Below are positions 16,903-25,662 of a stretch of DNA of 54,504 nt, piece by piece. The first letter of the stretch is position 1; each line of letters begins with the position of its first letter. Below the pieces are notes generated by a model, which saw nothing but the letters and a program-made list of their open reading frames with translations, did no database searches and was not told the DNA's origin. Made by a program: the position numbers and the translations under genes. This DNA is from Pedobacter sp. UBA4863 (GTDB taxonomy: Bacteria > Bacteroidota > Bacteroidia > Sphingobacteriales > Sphingobacteriaceae): contig NZ_DHDZ01000029.1 in the NCBI RefSeq assembly GCF_002399615.1, positions 131,447-185,950 of the forward strand, given 5' to 3'.

Positions 16903-17856
16903 TTATTTGTCTGTTTTATTGCCTCCGCCAAATACAGAGAAATGTACATAACGTTTCGGGTTAGCTTTTAAATCTATCATTAGTGCATCTAAATTTTTAG
17001 AAGCATTATTTAGGTTGTCGTACATTTGTTTGTCGTTTAGCAGTGCTCCCAATGTGCCTTTACCGCTTTTAACATCGCTTATTATTAACTGTAAATCGGA
17101 CATGGCTTTGTTAGCGCTATTAACCGTTTGTTCAAAATTTAAAGCGGCAACTTTATCGGTAACGGTGTTAAGGTTGTTCATTACCATGTCTATTTTGGTG
17201 CCATTTCTTTTAAAGTTTGCGGTAATAGCTTCTACGTTAGCTAAAATGGCCGATAATTTAGAGCTTTCGGACCCCACTAAGGCATCTACCTTTTTAGAGG
17301 TAGATTCTAAAGAAGTTAAAGTGCCTGCAATACTGTTAAAGCTGCGGTCTATATTTTTCTGTAGATTAGGGTTTAAAATAGTGTTTACGCTGGTAAGTAT
17401 CGAGTCCATTTTAGTAATAATTAACTCGGCTTTCTTTTGTACCGGTTGGAAAGTTTCCATTAAACCCTTGGCTACATTTGTTTCTAAAAAATCGCCATCT
17501 TCGGCAAAGTCTTTATCGTTGCCCAAGGTTAGTACAATAGCCTTACTGCCCAATAGGTCGGTGCCTTCTAGGCGGGCCAGGGTATTTTTAGGTATTTCGT
17601 ATTTGCCGTTGATGTGCAGTGTGGCCTTAATGGTAGCGTCGGGCTGTAATTCTAGGGCAGCTACTCTGCCAATTTGATAACCATTAATTAATACAGGTTT
17701 AGATACCGTTAAGCCATCTACCTGAGAATATTTTGCATACAAAATTGTCTCATTAGAGAAAATGCTATTTCCTTTTAAAAAGTTGTATCCAATGATGAGC
17801 AGGGCAATAGCAAATGCAGCTAGTATGCCTACTTTAGTTTCATTTTTTATTTTCAC
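16903..17856 (-). CDS. MlaD/MCE-domain protein
   Basis: This 317-residue protein has one N-terminal membrane helix (about residues 8-25) and an MCE domain (YAKYSQVDGLTVSKPVLINGYQIGRV...LEGTDLLGSKAIVL). A long C-terminal helical region follows, partly coiled coil. MCE proteins form hexameric rings that carry phospholipids between inner and outer membrane. The start is GTG at 17856. It lies 19 bp downstream of an amidase gene, last in a three-gene minus-strand operon divergent from lptD, so the block concerns the cell envelope. The MlaE/MlaF partners are not in the window. Confidence 0.88.
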   Translation of the reverse strand: MKIKNETKVGILAAFAIALLIIGYNFLKGNSIFSNETILYAKYSQVDGLTVSKPVLINGYQIGRVAALELQPDATIKATLHINGKYEIPKNTLARLEGTDLLGSKAIVLTLGNDKDFAEDGDFLETNVAKGLMETFQPVQKKAELIITKMDSILTSVNTILNPNLQKNIDRSFNSIAGTLTSLESTSKKVDALVGSESSKLSAILANVEAITANFKRNGTKIDMVMNNLNTVTDKVAALNFEQTVNSANKAMSDLQLIISDVKSGKGTLGALLNDKQMYDNLNNASKNLDALMIDLKANPKRYVHFSVFGGGNKTDK

Positions 17857-17875
17857 GTAATTCAGTGGTTATGTT

Positions 17876-18652
17876 CTAATTCTCTACTTCCTTTTTGTAC
17901 TGTTTAATGGCATTTACAATGGCGGTAACTATTTCTTCTTGGCCTTCTTCAGAGTTAATATACTTTTCCTCTTCGCTATTAGAGATAAATCCTATCTCTG
18001 TAAGTACCGATGGCATAGCCGCACGTTGTAAAATAAGTAATCCTTGCTCTTTAACACCTCTGTTAACTCTTTTGTTTACTTCGGTGTAGTTTTTTTGGAT
18101 ATAGCTTGCCAAAGCTAAACTTTTTGAGCGGTAAAGTGATTTATATAATGATAATAAAATAGCTTCTTCTGGATCTGCTGGATCGTAAGCTGCTTTTTTC
18201 TTGTAGTTTTTATCTTTGATAATTTCTTCGTTTTCTTTCAATCCGGCATCCATTTCGTTGATACGTCTATATGCTCCAACAAATGTTTCGGTACCACGCA
18301 CATGCGAATTTCCGGGAGGCATAGAGTTGCAATGTATAGAAATAAATAAATCGGCCTTGGCGTCGTTAGCTATTTCTGCTCTGCGGTACCAATCTACATC
18401 AACATCGGTTTTACGAGTTTGTATAACTTTTATTGTTGGAAGTTCTTCCTGTATCTTTGCACCAAGCTTTAGCGCCACTTTTAAAGCCACATCTTTTTCC
18501 CAAGAAATGGCCCCTTTTGCGCCGGGTTTAACCCCTCCGTGGCCAGCATCAACTACAATGGTTTTAATTTTATATCCTTGGGCAAAAGCATTAGAAAAGA
18601 CAAATAACGTTACTAAAAAAGTGAGGTATGGGAAATAGTGTTTCAGTTGCAT
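17876..18652 (-). CDS. N-acetylmuramoyl-L-alanine amidase (Amidase_3)
   Basis: The 258-residue precursor has a Sec signal peptide (cleavage near FAQG, residues 22-25). A zinc amidase domain follows that cuts the bond between muramic acid and the stem peptide. Metal ligands and catalytic residues are visible: VDAGHGG with the first histidine, SWEKDV with a glutamate, SIHCNS with the second histidine and TEIGFISN with the catalytic glutamate. An insert with charged residues (about 110-150) is typical of Bacteroidota. It is a paralogue of the gene 31 bp upstream, and both belong to one operon with mlaD. Confidence 0.92.
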   Translation of the reverse strand: MQLKHYFPYLTFLVTLFVFSNAFAQGYKIKTIVVDAGHGGVKPGAKGAISWEKDVALKVALKLGAKIQEELPTIKVIQTRKTDVDVDWYRRAEIANDAKADLFISIHCNSMPPGNSHVRGTETFVGAYRRINEMDAGLKENEEIIKDKNYKKKAAYDPADPEEAILLSLYKSLYRSKSLALASYIQKNYTEVNKRVNRGVKEQGLLILQRAAMPSVLTEIGFISNSEEEKYINSEEGQEEIVTAIVNAIKQYKKEVEN

Positions 18653-18683
18653 TTAAATGTGTTTTCGACAAAAATACAAAATA

Positions 18684-19562
18684 TTAGATTTCTACACTCA
18701 TTTTATATGCTTGAATAGCTTTTAATAAACAGGTAGTAATTTCTATTTGCCCGGCTTCGGAGTTCATGTAGTCTTCTTCGCCAGCATTAGAGATAAACCC
18801 AATTTCGGTTAAAACTGCTGGCATACCAGCCCTAGCTAGCACAGCAAGACTTTTTTCTTGCACACCTCTGTTAATTCTGCCTACCGATACATATTCGTCT
18901 TGTATATATTTGGCAAATTTTAGACTTTGCGTTCTAAAGGTGTTTTTCATTAATGACAAGATAATGGCACTTTCTGGATCGCTAGTGTCAAAACCTTCGT
19001 AATTTTCTTTGTAATTATCTTCTAAAAATATCGAAGCATTTTCCCTTTTAATGGCCTCATCTTGTTCATCTATTCTTCCAGAACCAGATACAAATGTTTC
19101 GGTACCTTTGGTAGAAGTGCTTTTTGCGTAACGAGTTTTATAGATGGGAACTTTTTTGCCTTTTTTGTTTCGAGAATAGCCGCTAATGTAACGTTGTTTA
19201 TATACCGGCATATCGTTACAGTGTATAGAAATGAAAAGATCTGCTTTTACTTGGTTAGCTAATCCTATTCTTTCGTATAACGGAATAAAAACATCCTCCG
19301 TTCGGGTATAAACTACTTTTACATCGTGCATCTTTTCTTCAATTAATTTGCCTAAACGCAAAGCCGTTTTTAGGGCTACGTCTTTTTCGGTAGAGTAGGC
19401 ACCTCGTGTAACGCCATCTTTTCCGCCATGCCCGGCATCTAATACAATTGTTTTTATTTTGTATTCTTGTGCAAGTAGTTGATTTTCAGTTAAAAAAACA
19501 GAAAACACCGAAATTAAAATAATTGATATGTGTTTTGCCCTAGTCAATGGTATATTTTTCAT
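18684..19562 (-). CDS. N-acetylmuramoyl-L-alanine amidase (Amidase_3), tandem paralogue
   Basis: The protein is 292 residues from ATG 19562; a longer frame from 19616 gives an unlikely N terminus before the signal peptide. The Sec signal runs to about LLAQ. LDAGHGG, STEKDV, SIHCND and TEIGFISN give the zinc and catalytic residues. An extra lysine-rich insert lies after SIHCND (YKQRYISGYSRNKKGKKV) and is absent from the downstream paralogue. Two amidases in tandem suggest specialised roles in separating daughter cells or remodelling the wall. The gene is first in the operon and divergent from lptD with under 60 bp between starts. Confidence 0.9.
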   Translation of the reverse strand: MKNIPLTRAKHISIILISVFSVFLTENQLLAQEYKIKTIVLDAGHGGKDGVTRGAYSTEKDVALKTALRLGKLIEEKMHDVKVVYTRTEDVFIPLYERIGLANQVKADLFISIHCNDMPVYKQRYISGYSRNKKGKKVPIYKTRYAKSTSTKGTETFVSGSGRIDEQDEAIKRENASIFLEDNYKENYEGFDTSDPESAIILSLMKNTFRTQSLKFAKYIQDEYVSVGRINRGVQEKSLAVLARAGMPAVLTEIGFISNAGEEDYMNSEAGQIEITTCLLKAIQAYKMSVEI

Positions 19563-19618
19563 TAATTTTGAACGTTTTGTGATAAAGATTATTGCAAAAT
19601 AAACATTCACGTACAAAT

Positions 19619-22330
19619 TTGAAACTTTTAAATAAACTCATTTTTTTAGCTTTTTATGTGTTTTTGGCCTTAGTGGCTGATAATAAAGTTTTTGCATCTA
19701 CTAAAACTGTTTTTTTTCAAACAGTGGTTCAACAAACAGATAGCGCCAAAAGAGACACTACTAAAAAAGTGATGAAAAAGAGTAGTCTAGACTCGAAGCT
19801 AGAGTATTACGCCAAAGATTCGGTTGTTTTAGACCGTAAGAACGAAATCCAATACCTCTATGGCGGGGCTAGAATAAAATACCAAGGACTAGAGTTAGAT
19901 GCCGAATTTATTCGGTTCGACAATAAAAATAAAGTAATTTTTGCCAGAGGTACAAACGATAGCAAAGGCAAATATCATGGCCGCCCAATTTTTAAAACTG
20001 AAGGTCAGGGCTCTTCCATGGCCGACTCATTGAGCTATAATACAGAAACTGGAAAAGGAATAGTAAACGGTGTATTTACCGAGCAGGAAGGTGGTTTTTT
20101 TTCGGGAGGTAAAACAAAAATGCAGCCCGATAATGAGTTTCATGTGCATGGTACTACCTTTAGTACTTGTAATTTACCACATCCACACTTTGGCATACAA
20201 ATTTCTAAGGGCATTGCCACAGAAAATCATATTATTGCGGGGCCAGTTTACATGAAGTTTGAGGATATTCCGATGCCACTTGGTTTGCCTTTTGCCTTTT
20301 TTCCGAAACCCAATAAGAAATCTTCTGGTTTTATTTTGCCAACACCCGGAGAAGATGCCACTAAAGGTTTTTCGTTAACCGGAGGTGGTTACTATATGGC
20401 ATTTAATGATTATATGGATGCCCGCTTAATGGGTAACATATATACCAACGGCTCTTACGATTTAAACTTGGTTTCTAATTATACCAAACGTTATAAATAC
20501 AATGGCAACGTTAATTTAAGCTATTCGAGCACCCGTAATGGGTTAGAAGGCACACCAGAGTACGAACCCAGAAAAACGGTGATGATTGGCTGGAGCCATA
20601 GTCAAGGTGCCAATGCCAGGCCAGGTACTACATTTAGTGCTTCGGTAAATGCAGGTTCGAGTGCCCACAATTCCATTACTGCGGGCAACGGTACTTACGA
20701 TCAAACGCGGATGCTTCAAAATACCATGAGCTCTAGTATTGCGTATGGAAGGGTATTTGGCGATGGACTGTTTAACTTTACTTCTGCACTAACGCACTCG
20801 CAAGAAACAGAAAGCAAAACCATTAGTTTAACCTTGCCAGATATTGCCTTAAATATGTCAACCATTAGCCCTTTCGATTCTAAAAATAGAGTGGGAGAAG
20901 CAAAGTGGTACCAACGTTTAACGGTGGGTTACAGTATGAGTGCTTACAATAGGGTAAATACAAAAGAAGACATTCTCTTTTCTAAAAGTGGCTTAAATAG
21001 TTTTACCAATAGTGTAGATCATAATGTTCCCATTAGTTTACCATTTACTTTACTTAAGTATCTAAATTTTTCTTCGAGTTTAAATTATAATGAGAAGTGG
21101 GATTTTAAAACTTTGCGCAATAGGTATATTAGAAGTACTGCTGGAAATGGCTACGAAGTACGTTCTGATACTGTAAATGGATTTAAGCGTGGCGGGCAAT
21201 ATGGTTTAAGCACTTCTATGTCAACTAAAATTTACGGTGTTAAACAATTTAAAGGCGACGGAAGTATTAGGGCAATGCGACACGTAATGACTCCTAGCGT
21301 TAGTTTTAGCTACCGACCAGATTTCTCTAAAGAAAGCTATGGCTATTACTTGCCTGCTGAATATTATACCGACGATATTAGACCCGGCATGAGCGTGCCA
21401 ACTGGCGAATTTGTAAAAGATCAGTTTGGTAACCCAGTACGCTACTCGGTGTTTATGAATGGCGGTCCTTCGCAAAACAGGAGCGGAAGCGTAGGCTTCT
21501 CGTTAGATAACAACGTAGAGCTAAAGGTGCGCAACAGAAAAGATACAACGGGTACTGGAGAAAGAAAACTAGCCATTTTACAAGGATTAACTTTTAATAC
21601 CGGTTACGATCTGTTTAGGGTAAATAAAAAACTTTCGCCAATAAACTTTAGCGGCCGCTCGCAGTTTACCGAAAAACTAGGCATTAACTTTAGTGGTGTA
21701 TTTAGCCCATATAGTGTAGATTTGGTAGAATATACCACAGGTACTGGTGTCAATAAGGTCACTACTTATTCTTATCAAGAAATAGATAGGTATGTGTGGA
21801 AAGATGGTAAGTTACCACGAATGACTAGCCTAAATTTTTCTTTTGATTATAGCTTAAACCCTGAAGCTTTTAAGAAAAGGAATGAAAATATAGATAACCT
21901 AAATAACCAGAATACCCCATCAACCAGAACACAAGAACAAATAGACCAATTAAATGCCATTAGCAGAGATCCTAATGCTTTTGTTGATTTTAACATTCCG
22001 TGGAACTTCTCTTTTTCTTACAGTTTTAATTACAATAATAGTTTAGGCCGGCCAGAAACAAGATCTATTACAAATACCTTAAACTTTAATGGCGATTTTA
22101 ATTTGACGCCAAAGTGGAAGATACAATACACTTCTGGCTATGACTTTAAAGCTAAGAATCTATCCCAAACATCATTTTCTATTTATAGAGACCTGCACTG
22201 TTGGGATTTAAGTGCCAGTTGGGTGCCTTTTGGCGCATACCAAAGTTATTCTATTGATATTAAAGTAAAGGCATCTGTACTACAAGATTTAAAACTGAGC
22301 AAGCGTAAAGGGTTTTATACAAGGTATTAG
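19619..22330 (+). CDS. lptD: LPS-assembly outer membrane protein LptD-like
   Basis: The large precursor (903 residues if started at TTG 19619, 912 if at TTG 19592; no ATG is available) has a signal peptide ending near VFA. An OstA-like periplasmic domain follows (YYAKDSVVLDRKNEIQYLYGGARIKYQGLELDAEFI), then a long beta-barrel of alternating strands. This layout is that of LptD, which inserts lipopolysaccharide into the outer leaflet. TTG 19619 is preferred because the signal peptide MKLLNKLIFLAFYVF then begins properly. TAATTTTG at 19563-19570 may be its -7 box. The divergent amidase/MlaD operon also serves the envelope. Confidence 0.88.
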   Translation: MKLLNKLIFLAFYVFLALVADNKVFASTKTVFFQTVVQQTDSAKRDTTKKVMKKSSLDSKLEYYAKDSVVLDRKNEIQYLYGGARIKYQGLELDAEFIRFDNKNKVIFARGTNDSKGKYHGRPIFKTEGQGSSMADSLSYNTETGKGIVNGVFTEQEGGFFSGGKTKMQPDNEFHVHGTTFSTCNLPHPHFGIQISKGIATENHIIAGPVYMKFEDIPMPLGLPFAFFPKPNKKSSGFILPTPGEDATKGFSLTGGGYYMAFNDYMDARLMGNIYTNGSYDLNLVSNYTKRYKYNGNVNLSYSSTRNGLEGTPEYEPRKTVMIGWSHSQGANARPGTTFSASVNAGSSAHNSITAGNGTYDQTRMLQNTMSSSIAYGRVFGDGLFNFTSALTHSQETESKTISLTLPDIALNMSTISPFDSKNRVGEAKWYQRLTVGYSMSAYNRVNTKEDILFSKSGLNSFTNSVDHNVPISLPFTLLKYLNFSSSLNYNEKWDFKTLRNRYIRSTAGNGYEVRSDTVNGFKRGGQYGLSTSMSTKIYGVKQFKGDGSIRAMRHVMTPSVSFSYRPDFSKESYGYYLPAEYYTDDIRPGMSVPTGEFVKDQFGNPVRYSVFMNGGPSQNRSGSVGFSLDNNVELKVRNRKDTTGTGERKLAILQGLTFNTGYDLFRVNKKLSPINFSGRSQFTEKLGINFSGVFSPYSVDLVEYTTGTGVNKVTTYSYQEIDRYVWKDGKLPRMTSLNFSFDYSLNPEAFKKRNENIDNLNNQNTPSTRTQEQIDQLNAISRDPNAFVDFNIPWNFSFSYSFNYNNSLGRPETRSITNTLNFNGDFNLTPKWKIQYTSGYDFKAKNLSQTSFSIYRDLHCWDLSASWVPFGAYQSYSIDIKVKASVLQDLKLSKRKGFYTRY

Positions 22331-22442
22331 GGAGTCCGTAAAGTCGGAAAAGACTGATGTCCGAAAACTGTTTTGTGTTCTTTGTGTCTTTTGTGGTTTC
22401 AACAAAAAATCGTAAATCGTACTTCTAAAAAATTAAATCAAA

Positions 22443-23699
22443 GTGTTAGCAGAAATTATAACCATAGGCGACGAAATACTAATCGGGCAAATTGTAGATA
22501 CCAATTCTGTTTGGATGGCTACAGCGCTGAATGAGATTGGGGTAAAAGTAAAGCAGATCAGTTCTATTTCGGACGAAGCGCAACATATTATCAATGCTTT
22601 AGACGAAGCACAGCGACGGGCCGATATTATTCTAATTACCGGAGGCTTAGGGCCAACTAAAGACGACATTACCAAACAAACCTTGTCGAAGTATTTTGGC
22701 ATGCCTTTACGTATTGACGAGCCAACATTGGCACATGTAAAACAGTTTTTTGAAAAACTGAATAGACCAATGATTGACGTGAACATAAAGCAAGCCGAAG
22801 TGCCAGAGGGCTGCACCGTAATTATGAACAAGAATGGCACTGCACCTTGTATGTGGTTCGAAAATAATGGTAAAATCATTGTGTCTATGCCCGGTGTTCC
22901 TTTTGAGATGAAATACCTCATGGAAGATGAGATTATTCCACGCATTAAACAGCGTTTTAAGCTACCGATCCTTATTCATCAGAATATTCTTGTTGCTGGG
23001 TTGGGCGAATCGTTTTTGGCAGAACAGATTGCCGACTTGGAAGAAGCGCTTCCATCATACATTAAATTGGCCTATTTACCCAAATTAGGGCAGGTTAGGC
23101 TACGCTTAAGTGCTACAGGTGATAACGAAGCTACATTATTGGCAGAAGTAATGCTTCATACACGTAAAATTGTTGAACGTATAGAAAAATACGTGGTTAT
23201 AACCGAAGATTTACCTTTTGAAAAAGCTATTCTGAATTTAATGGAAAAGCATGGCTTAACACTTTCGGTAGCAGAAAGTTGTACTGGCGGTTATATTTCA
23301 CATTTATTTACACAACATTCGGGTTCTTCAGCGGTATTTCAGGGAGGGGGGGTAACCTATGCTAACGAGTTAAAGCAACGCTTATTAAACGTAAAGGAAA
23401 AAACTTTAGCAACCTATGGTGCCGTAAGCGAACAAACGGCCAAAGAAATGGCTTTAGGAGCTATTGCTAATTTTAAAACAGACTATGCCGTAGCCGTTAC
23501 GGGCATTGCTGGGCCAAATGGAGGTACTAAAGAAAAACCAGTAGGCACCGTATGGATAGCTGTAGCAAACAAACAGGACTTAAAAGCAAAACTGTACAAT
23601 TTTGCTAGTAAACGAGTTCAAAATATAGAACGTTCGGCTATGGCCGCTTTAATGATGCTTTTTTTACAGTTGAAACAAGATTTGAATGTAAAGCATTAA
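22443..23699 (+). CDS. cinA: CinA family protein (NMN deamidase-related)
   Basis: The 418-residue protein starts with GTG 22443. The N-terminal MoCF-like domain (AEIITIGDEILIGQIVDTNS, ITGGLGPTKDD) is followed by a C-terminal CinA/PncC domain with AESCTGGYISH and VTGIAGPNGGTKEKPVGTV. The C-terminal domain hydrolyses nicotinamide mononucleotide in several bacteria; the N-terminal domain acts on ADP-ribose in some. In other bacteria cinA is linked to competence. It is followed by an E2 gene whose promoter probably lies inside the end of cinA. Confidence 0.92.
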   Translation: MLAEIITIGDEILIGQIVDTNSVWMATALNEIGVKVKQISSISDEAQHIINALDEAQRRADIILITGGLGPTKDDITKQTLSKYFGMPLRIDEPTLAHVKQFFEKLNRPMIDVNIKQAEVPEGCTVIMNKNGTAPCMWFENNGKIIVSMPGVPFEMKYLMEDEIIPRIKQRFKLPILIHQNILVAGLGESFLAEQIADLEEALPSYIKLAYLPKLGQVRLRLSATGDNEATLLAEVMLHTRKIVERIEKYVVITEDLPFEKAILNLMEKHGLTLSVAESCTGGYISHLFTQHSGSSAVFQGGGVTYANELKQRLLNVKEKTLATYGAVSEQTAKEMALGAIANFKTDYAVAVTGIAGPNGGTKEKPVGTVWIAVANKQDLKAKLYNFASKRVQNIERSAMAALMMLFLQLKQDLNVKH

Positions 23700-23713
23700 A
23701 AAGCGTATTTTTG
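23681..23713 (+). promoter_or_regulatory. Promoter of the E2 gene
   Basis: TTTG at 23681-23684, 21 bp spacing, then TATTTTTG at 23706-23713 matches the Bacteroidota housekeeping promoter. Transcription would start about 30 nt before the ATG. Confidence 0.6.
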
Positions 23714-23746
23714 CCAACGTAAACAATTTACACTAACTAAAAAAAT

Positions 23747-25087
23747 ATGGCTCAATACGAATTGCTATTGCCAAAAATGGGTGAGAGTGTTGCCGAAGCA
23801 ACCATTATTAAATGGACTAAACAACCTGGCGATAATATTAGTTTAGATGATACTATTTTAGAAATTGCTACAGATAAGGTAGATTCTGAAGTACCTTCCC
23901 CAGTAGCCGGAAAATTGGTAAAACAGCTTTTTTCGCCCGATGATGTAGTGCAAGTAGGTGCTGTTATTGCCATTATAGAATTAGAAGATGGTGCGCAAAC
24001 AGAAGCTGTACCAACGCCACAGCCACCCACAAAGGTGGAGGAAGTAACCACTGCACCAGTAGCAGAATCTATTCCGGGTATTAGTCAATTGCCTACAGCA
24101 AACACGGCACCTCAAACTAATGTAGCTGATAAAGCTTCAGATAGATTTTACTCGCCTTTGGTGAAAAACATAGCTAAAGAAGAAGGAGTTACTGTTGAAG
24201 AGCTAGATGGCATTAAAGGTTCTGGGAGCGAAGGCCGCTTAACTAAGGAAGATTTACTGAGCTATATACAACAAAGAAAAGGCGGTGTGGCAAAAGCCAA
24301 AGAGCCTATCGCTTCATTACCACCTCAACAACAAGAGCAGCCAAAAGCAACGCCAGTGGCTACAAGTGTAAGCGGTGGCGACGAAATTATAGAAATGGAC
24401 AGGATGCGAAAATTAATTGCCGAACACATGGTAATGAGCAAGCATACCTCGCCACACGTTACTTCATTTGTTGAGGCCGATGTAACCAATTTGGTACTTT
24501 GGCGCAATAAAGTGAAGAAAGCTTTTGAGCAGCGTGAAAACGAAAAAATTACCTTTACGCCAATTTTTGTCGATGCCGTTGCTAGGGCCATTAAAGATTT
24601 TCCGATGATTAATGTTGCTGTAAACGGAACACAAATTATTAAGAAAAAAGATATTAATATTGGCATGGCTGCCGCTTTGCCTTCTGGAAACTTAATTGTA
24701 CCGGTAATTAAAAATGCCGATCAATTAAATTTATTAGGTTTAACTAAAGCAGTTAACGATTTGGCCAATAGGGCCCGTATTTCTAAATTAAAGCCAGACG
24801 AAACACAGAATGGCACATTTACCTTAACCAATGTTGGTTCTTTTGGTAATGTAATGGGAACGCCAATAATTAACCAACCGCAAGTGGCAATTTTAGCTGT
24901 TGGTGCTATTAAAAAGAAGCCTGCAGTATTAGAAACCGAACACGGAGATGTGATTGCCATTAGGCACATGATGTTCTTATCGTTATCTTACGACCATAGG
25001 GTAGTGGATGGTGCATTGGGCGGTTCTTTTGTTCGCCGTGTGGCAGATTATTTAGAAAACTGGGATATTAACAGAGAAATTTCTTAA
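23747..25087 (+). CDS. 2-oxo acid dehydrogenase E2 component (lipoyl acyltransferase)
   Basis: The 446-residue protein has one N-terminal lipoyl domain (lipoylated lysine K44 in TDKVDSE) and a proline/threonine-rich linker. An E3-binding domain (about 133-173, YSPLVKNIAKEEGV...GSGSEGRLTKEDLL) and the catalytic acyltransferase domain with YDHRVVDG (H417) follow. It transfers acyl groups to CoA in a pyruvate or branched-chain dehydrogenase complex. The E1 and E3 genes are not adjacent, so the substrate is uncertain; a branched-chain or general role is common for Bacteroidota proteins of this layout. A terminator follows. Confidence 0.9.
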   Translation: MAQYELLLPKMGESVAEATIIKWTKQPGDNISLDDTILEIATDKVDSEVPSPVAGKLVKQLFSPDDVVQVGAVIAIIELEDGAQTEAVPTPQPPTKVEEVTTAPVAESIPGISQLPTANTAPQTNVADKASDRFYSPLVKNIAKEEGVTVEELDGIKGSGSEGRLTKEDLLSYIQQRKGGVAKAKEPIASLPPQQQEQPKATPVATSVSGGDEIIEMDRMRKLIAEHMVMSKHTSPHVTSFVEADVTNLVLWRNKVKKAFEQRENEKITFTPIFVDAVARAIKDFPMINVAVNGTQIIKKKDINIGMAAALPSGNLIVPVIKNADQLNLLGLTKAVNDLANRARISKLKPDETQNGTFTLTNVGSFGNVMGTPIINQPQVAILAVGAIKKKPAVLETEHGDVIAIRHMMFLSLSYDHRVVDGALGGSFVRRVADYLENWDINREIS

Positions 25088-25112
25088 TACTACTATTTGA
25101 ATGATATAAATT

Positions 25113-25144
25113 GAGCTTCGCAGGGTTTCTTGCGGAGCTTTTTT
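25113..25144 (+). terminator. Intrinsic terminator of the E2 gene
   Basis: AGCTTCGCA pairs with TGCGGAGCT (one wobble), followed by a T-run. Confidence 0.85.
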
Positions 25145-25413
25145 GTAGCCATTAGCTTTCGCTTCAATTTTGCTTAAAAACAACAACAATCTGTAAATCT
25201 GTAATCGGAACAAGTGCGTTGGCAAAATGAACAGCAGGTAATCAATAGAATAATAATCTAACTGAGGTTGTGAGAAATAACGTTACTCTTAGCCCTTTAA
25301 ATCCCAAAGCAAATTTGAAATTATTTATTCTTGTGTCGCAATTTTTTAGTAATTTAACTTTACTTCCAATTTTAGGATCACCCATCCTAAAAACAAAATC
25401 CATCAATATTATA

Positions 25414-25457
25414 CAAGTCCACCTCAAATCCACGTTAAGTCCACCTCAAGTTCGCCC
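25414..25457. repeat. 11 bp-period direct repeat (4 units)
   Basis: CAAGTCCACCT, CAAATCCACGT, TAAGTCCACCT and CAAGTTCGCCC follow one another without gaps. Units 1 and 3 differ at one base. The array is about 200 bp upstream of the sialidase-like gene. Confidence 0.65.
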
Positions 25458-25632
25458 TTACTGTAGCTTTACTGGTGCGTTGTCCCTAATATACCTTTAT
25501 ATATCTAGTACTGCCCTCAGCTTATTAGTATGCTATTCGTATTTAAGAGTAGGTGAAGAAGCTTGTTGGTTTATGCTAATATCTTATTCTGATAGGCTAA
25601 GATAACATAATGGCAGAAGCTATGTGTTTGGT

Positions 25633-25640
25633 TATATTTG
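25633..25640 (+). promoter_or_regulatory. Candidate -7 box of the sialidase-like gene
   Basis: TATATTTG matches TAnnTTTG exactly, 22 bp before ATG 25663. A TTTG at -33 is missing, which could mean activator dependence. Confidence 0.4.
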
Positions 25641-25662
25641 ATGTTTATCCATTTTGAAATTT

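Larger units (their letters stand above)
25088..25662. other. Intergenic region upstream of the sialidase-like gene
   Basis: The gap of about 570 bp begins with a terminator. It also holds a perfect hairpin TTTTAGGAT/ATCCTAAAA with a five-base loop (25370-25392) not followed by T, the 11 bp-phased repeats at 25414-25457, and a -7 box just before the next gene. No credible ORF is present. Confidence 0.55.

Noticed and set aside
25270..25605. 111-codon plus-strand frame between the E2 and sialidase-like genes
   Set aside because: It starts without ATG, covers the hairpin and the 11 bp repeats, and its composition is not protein-like.
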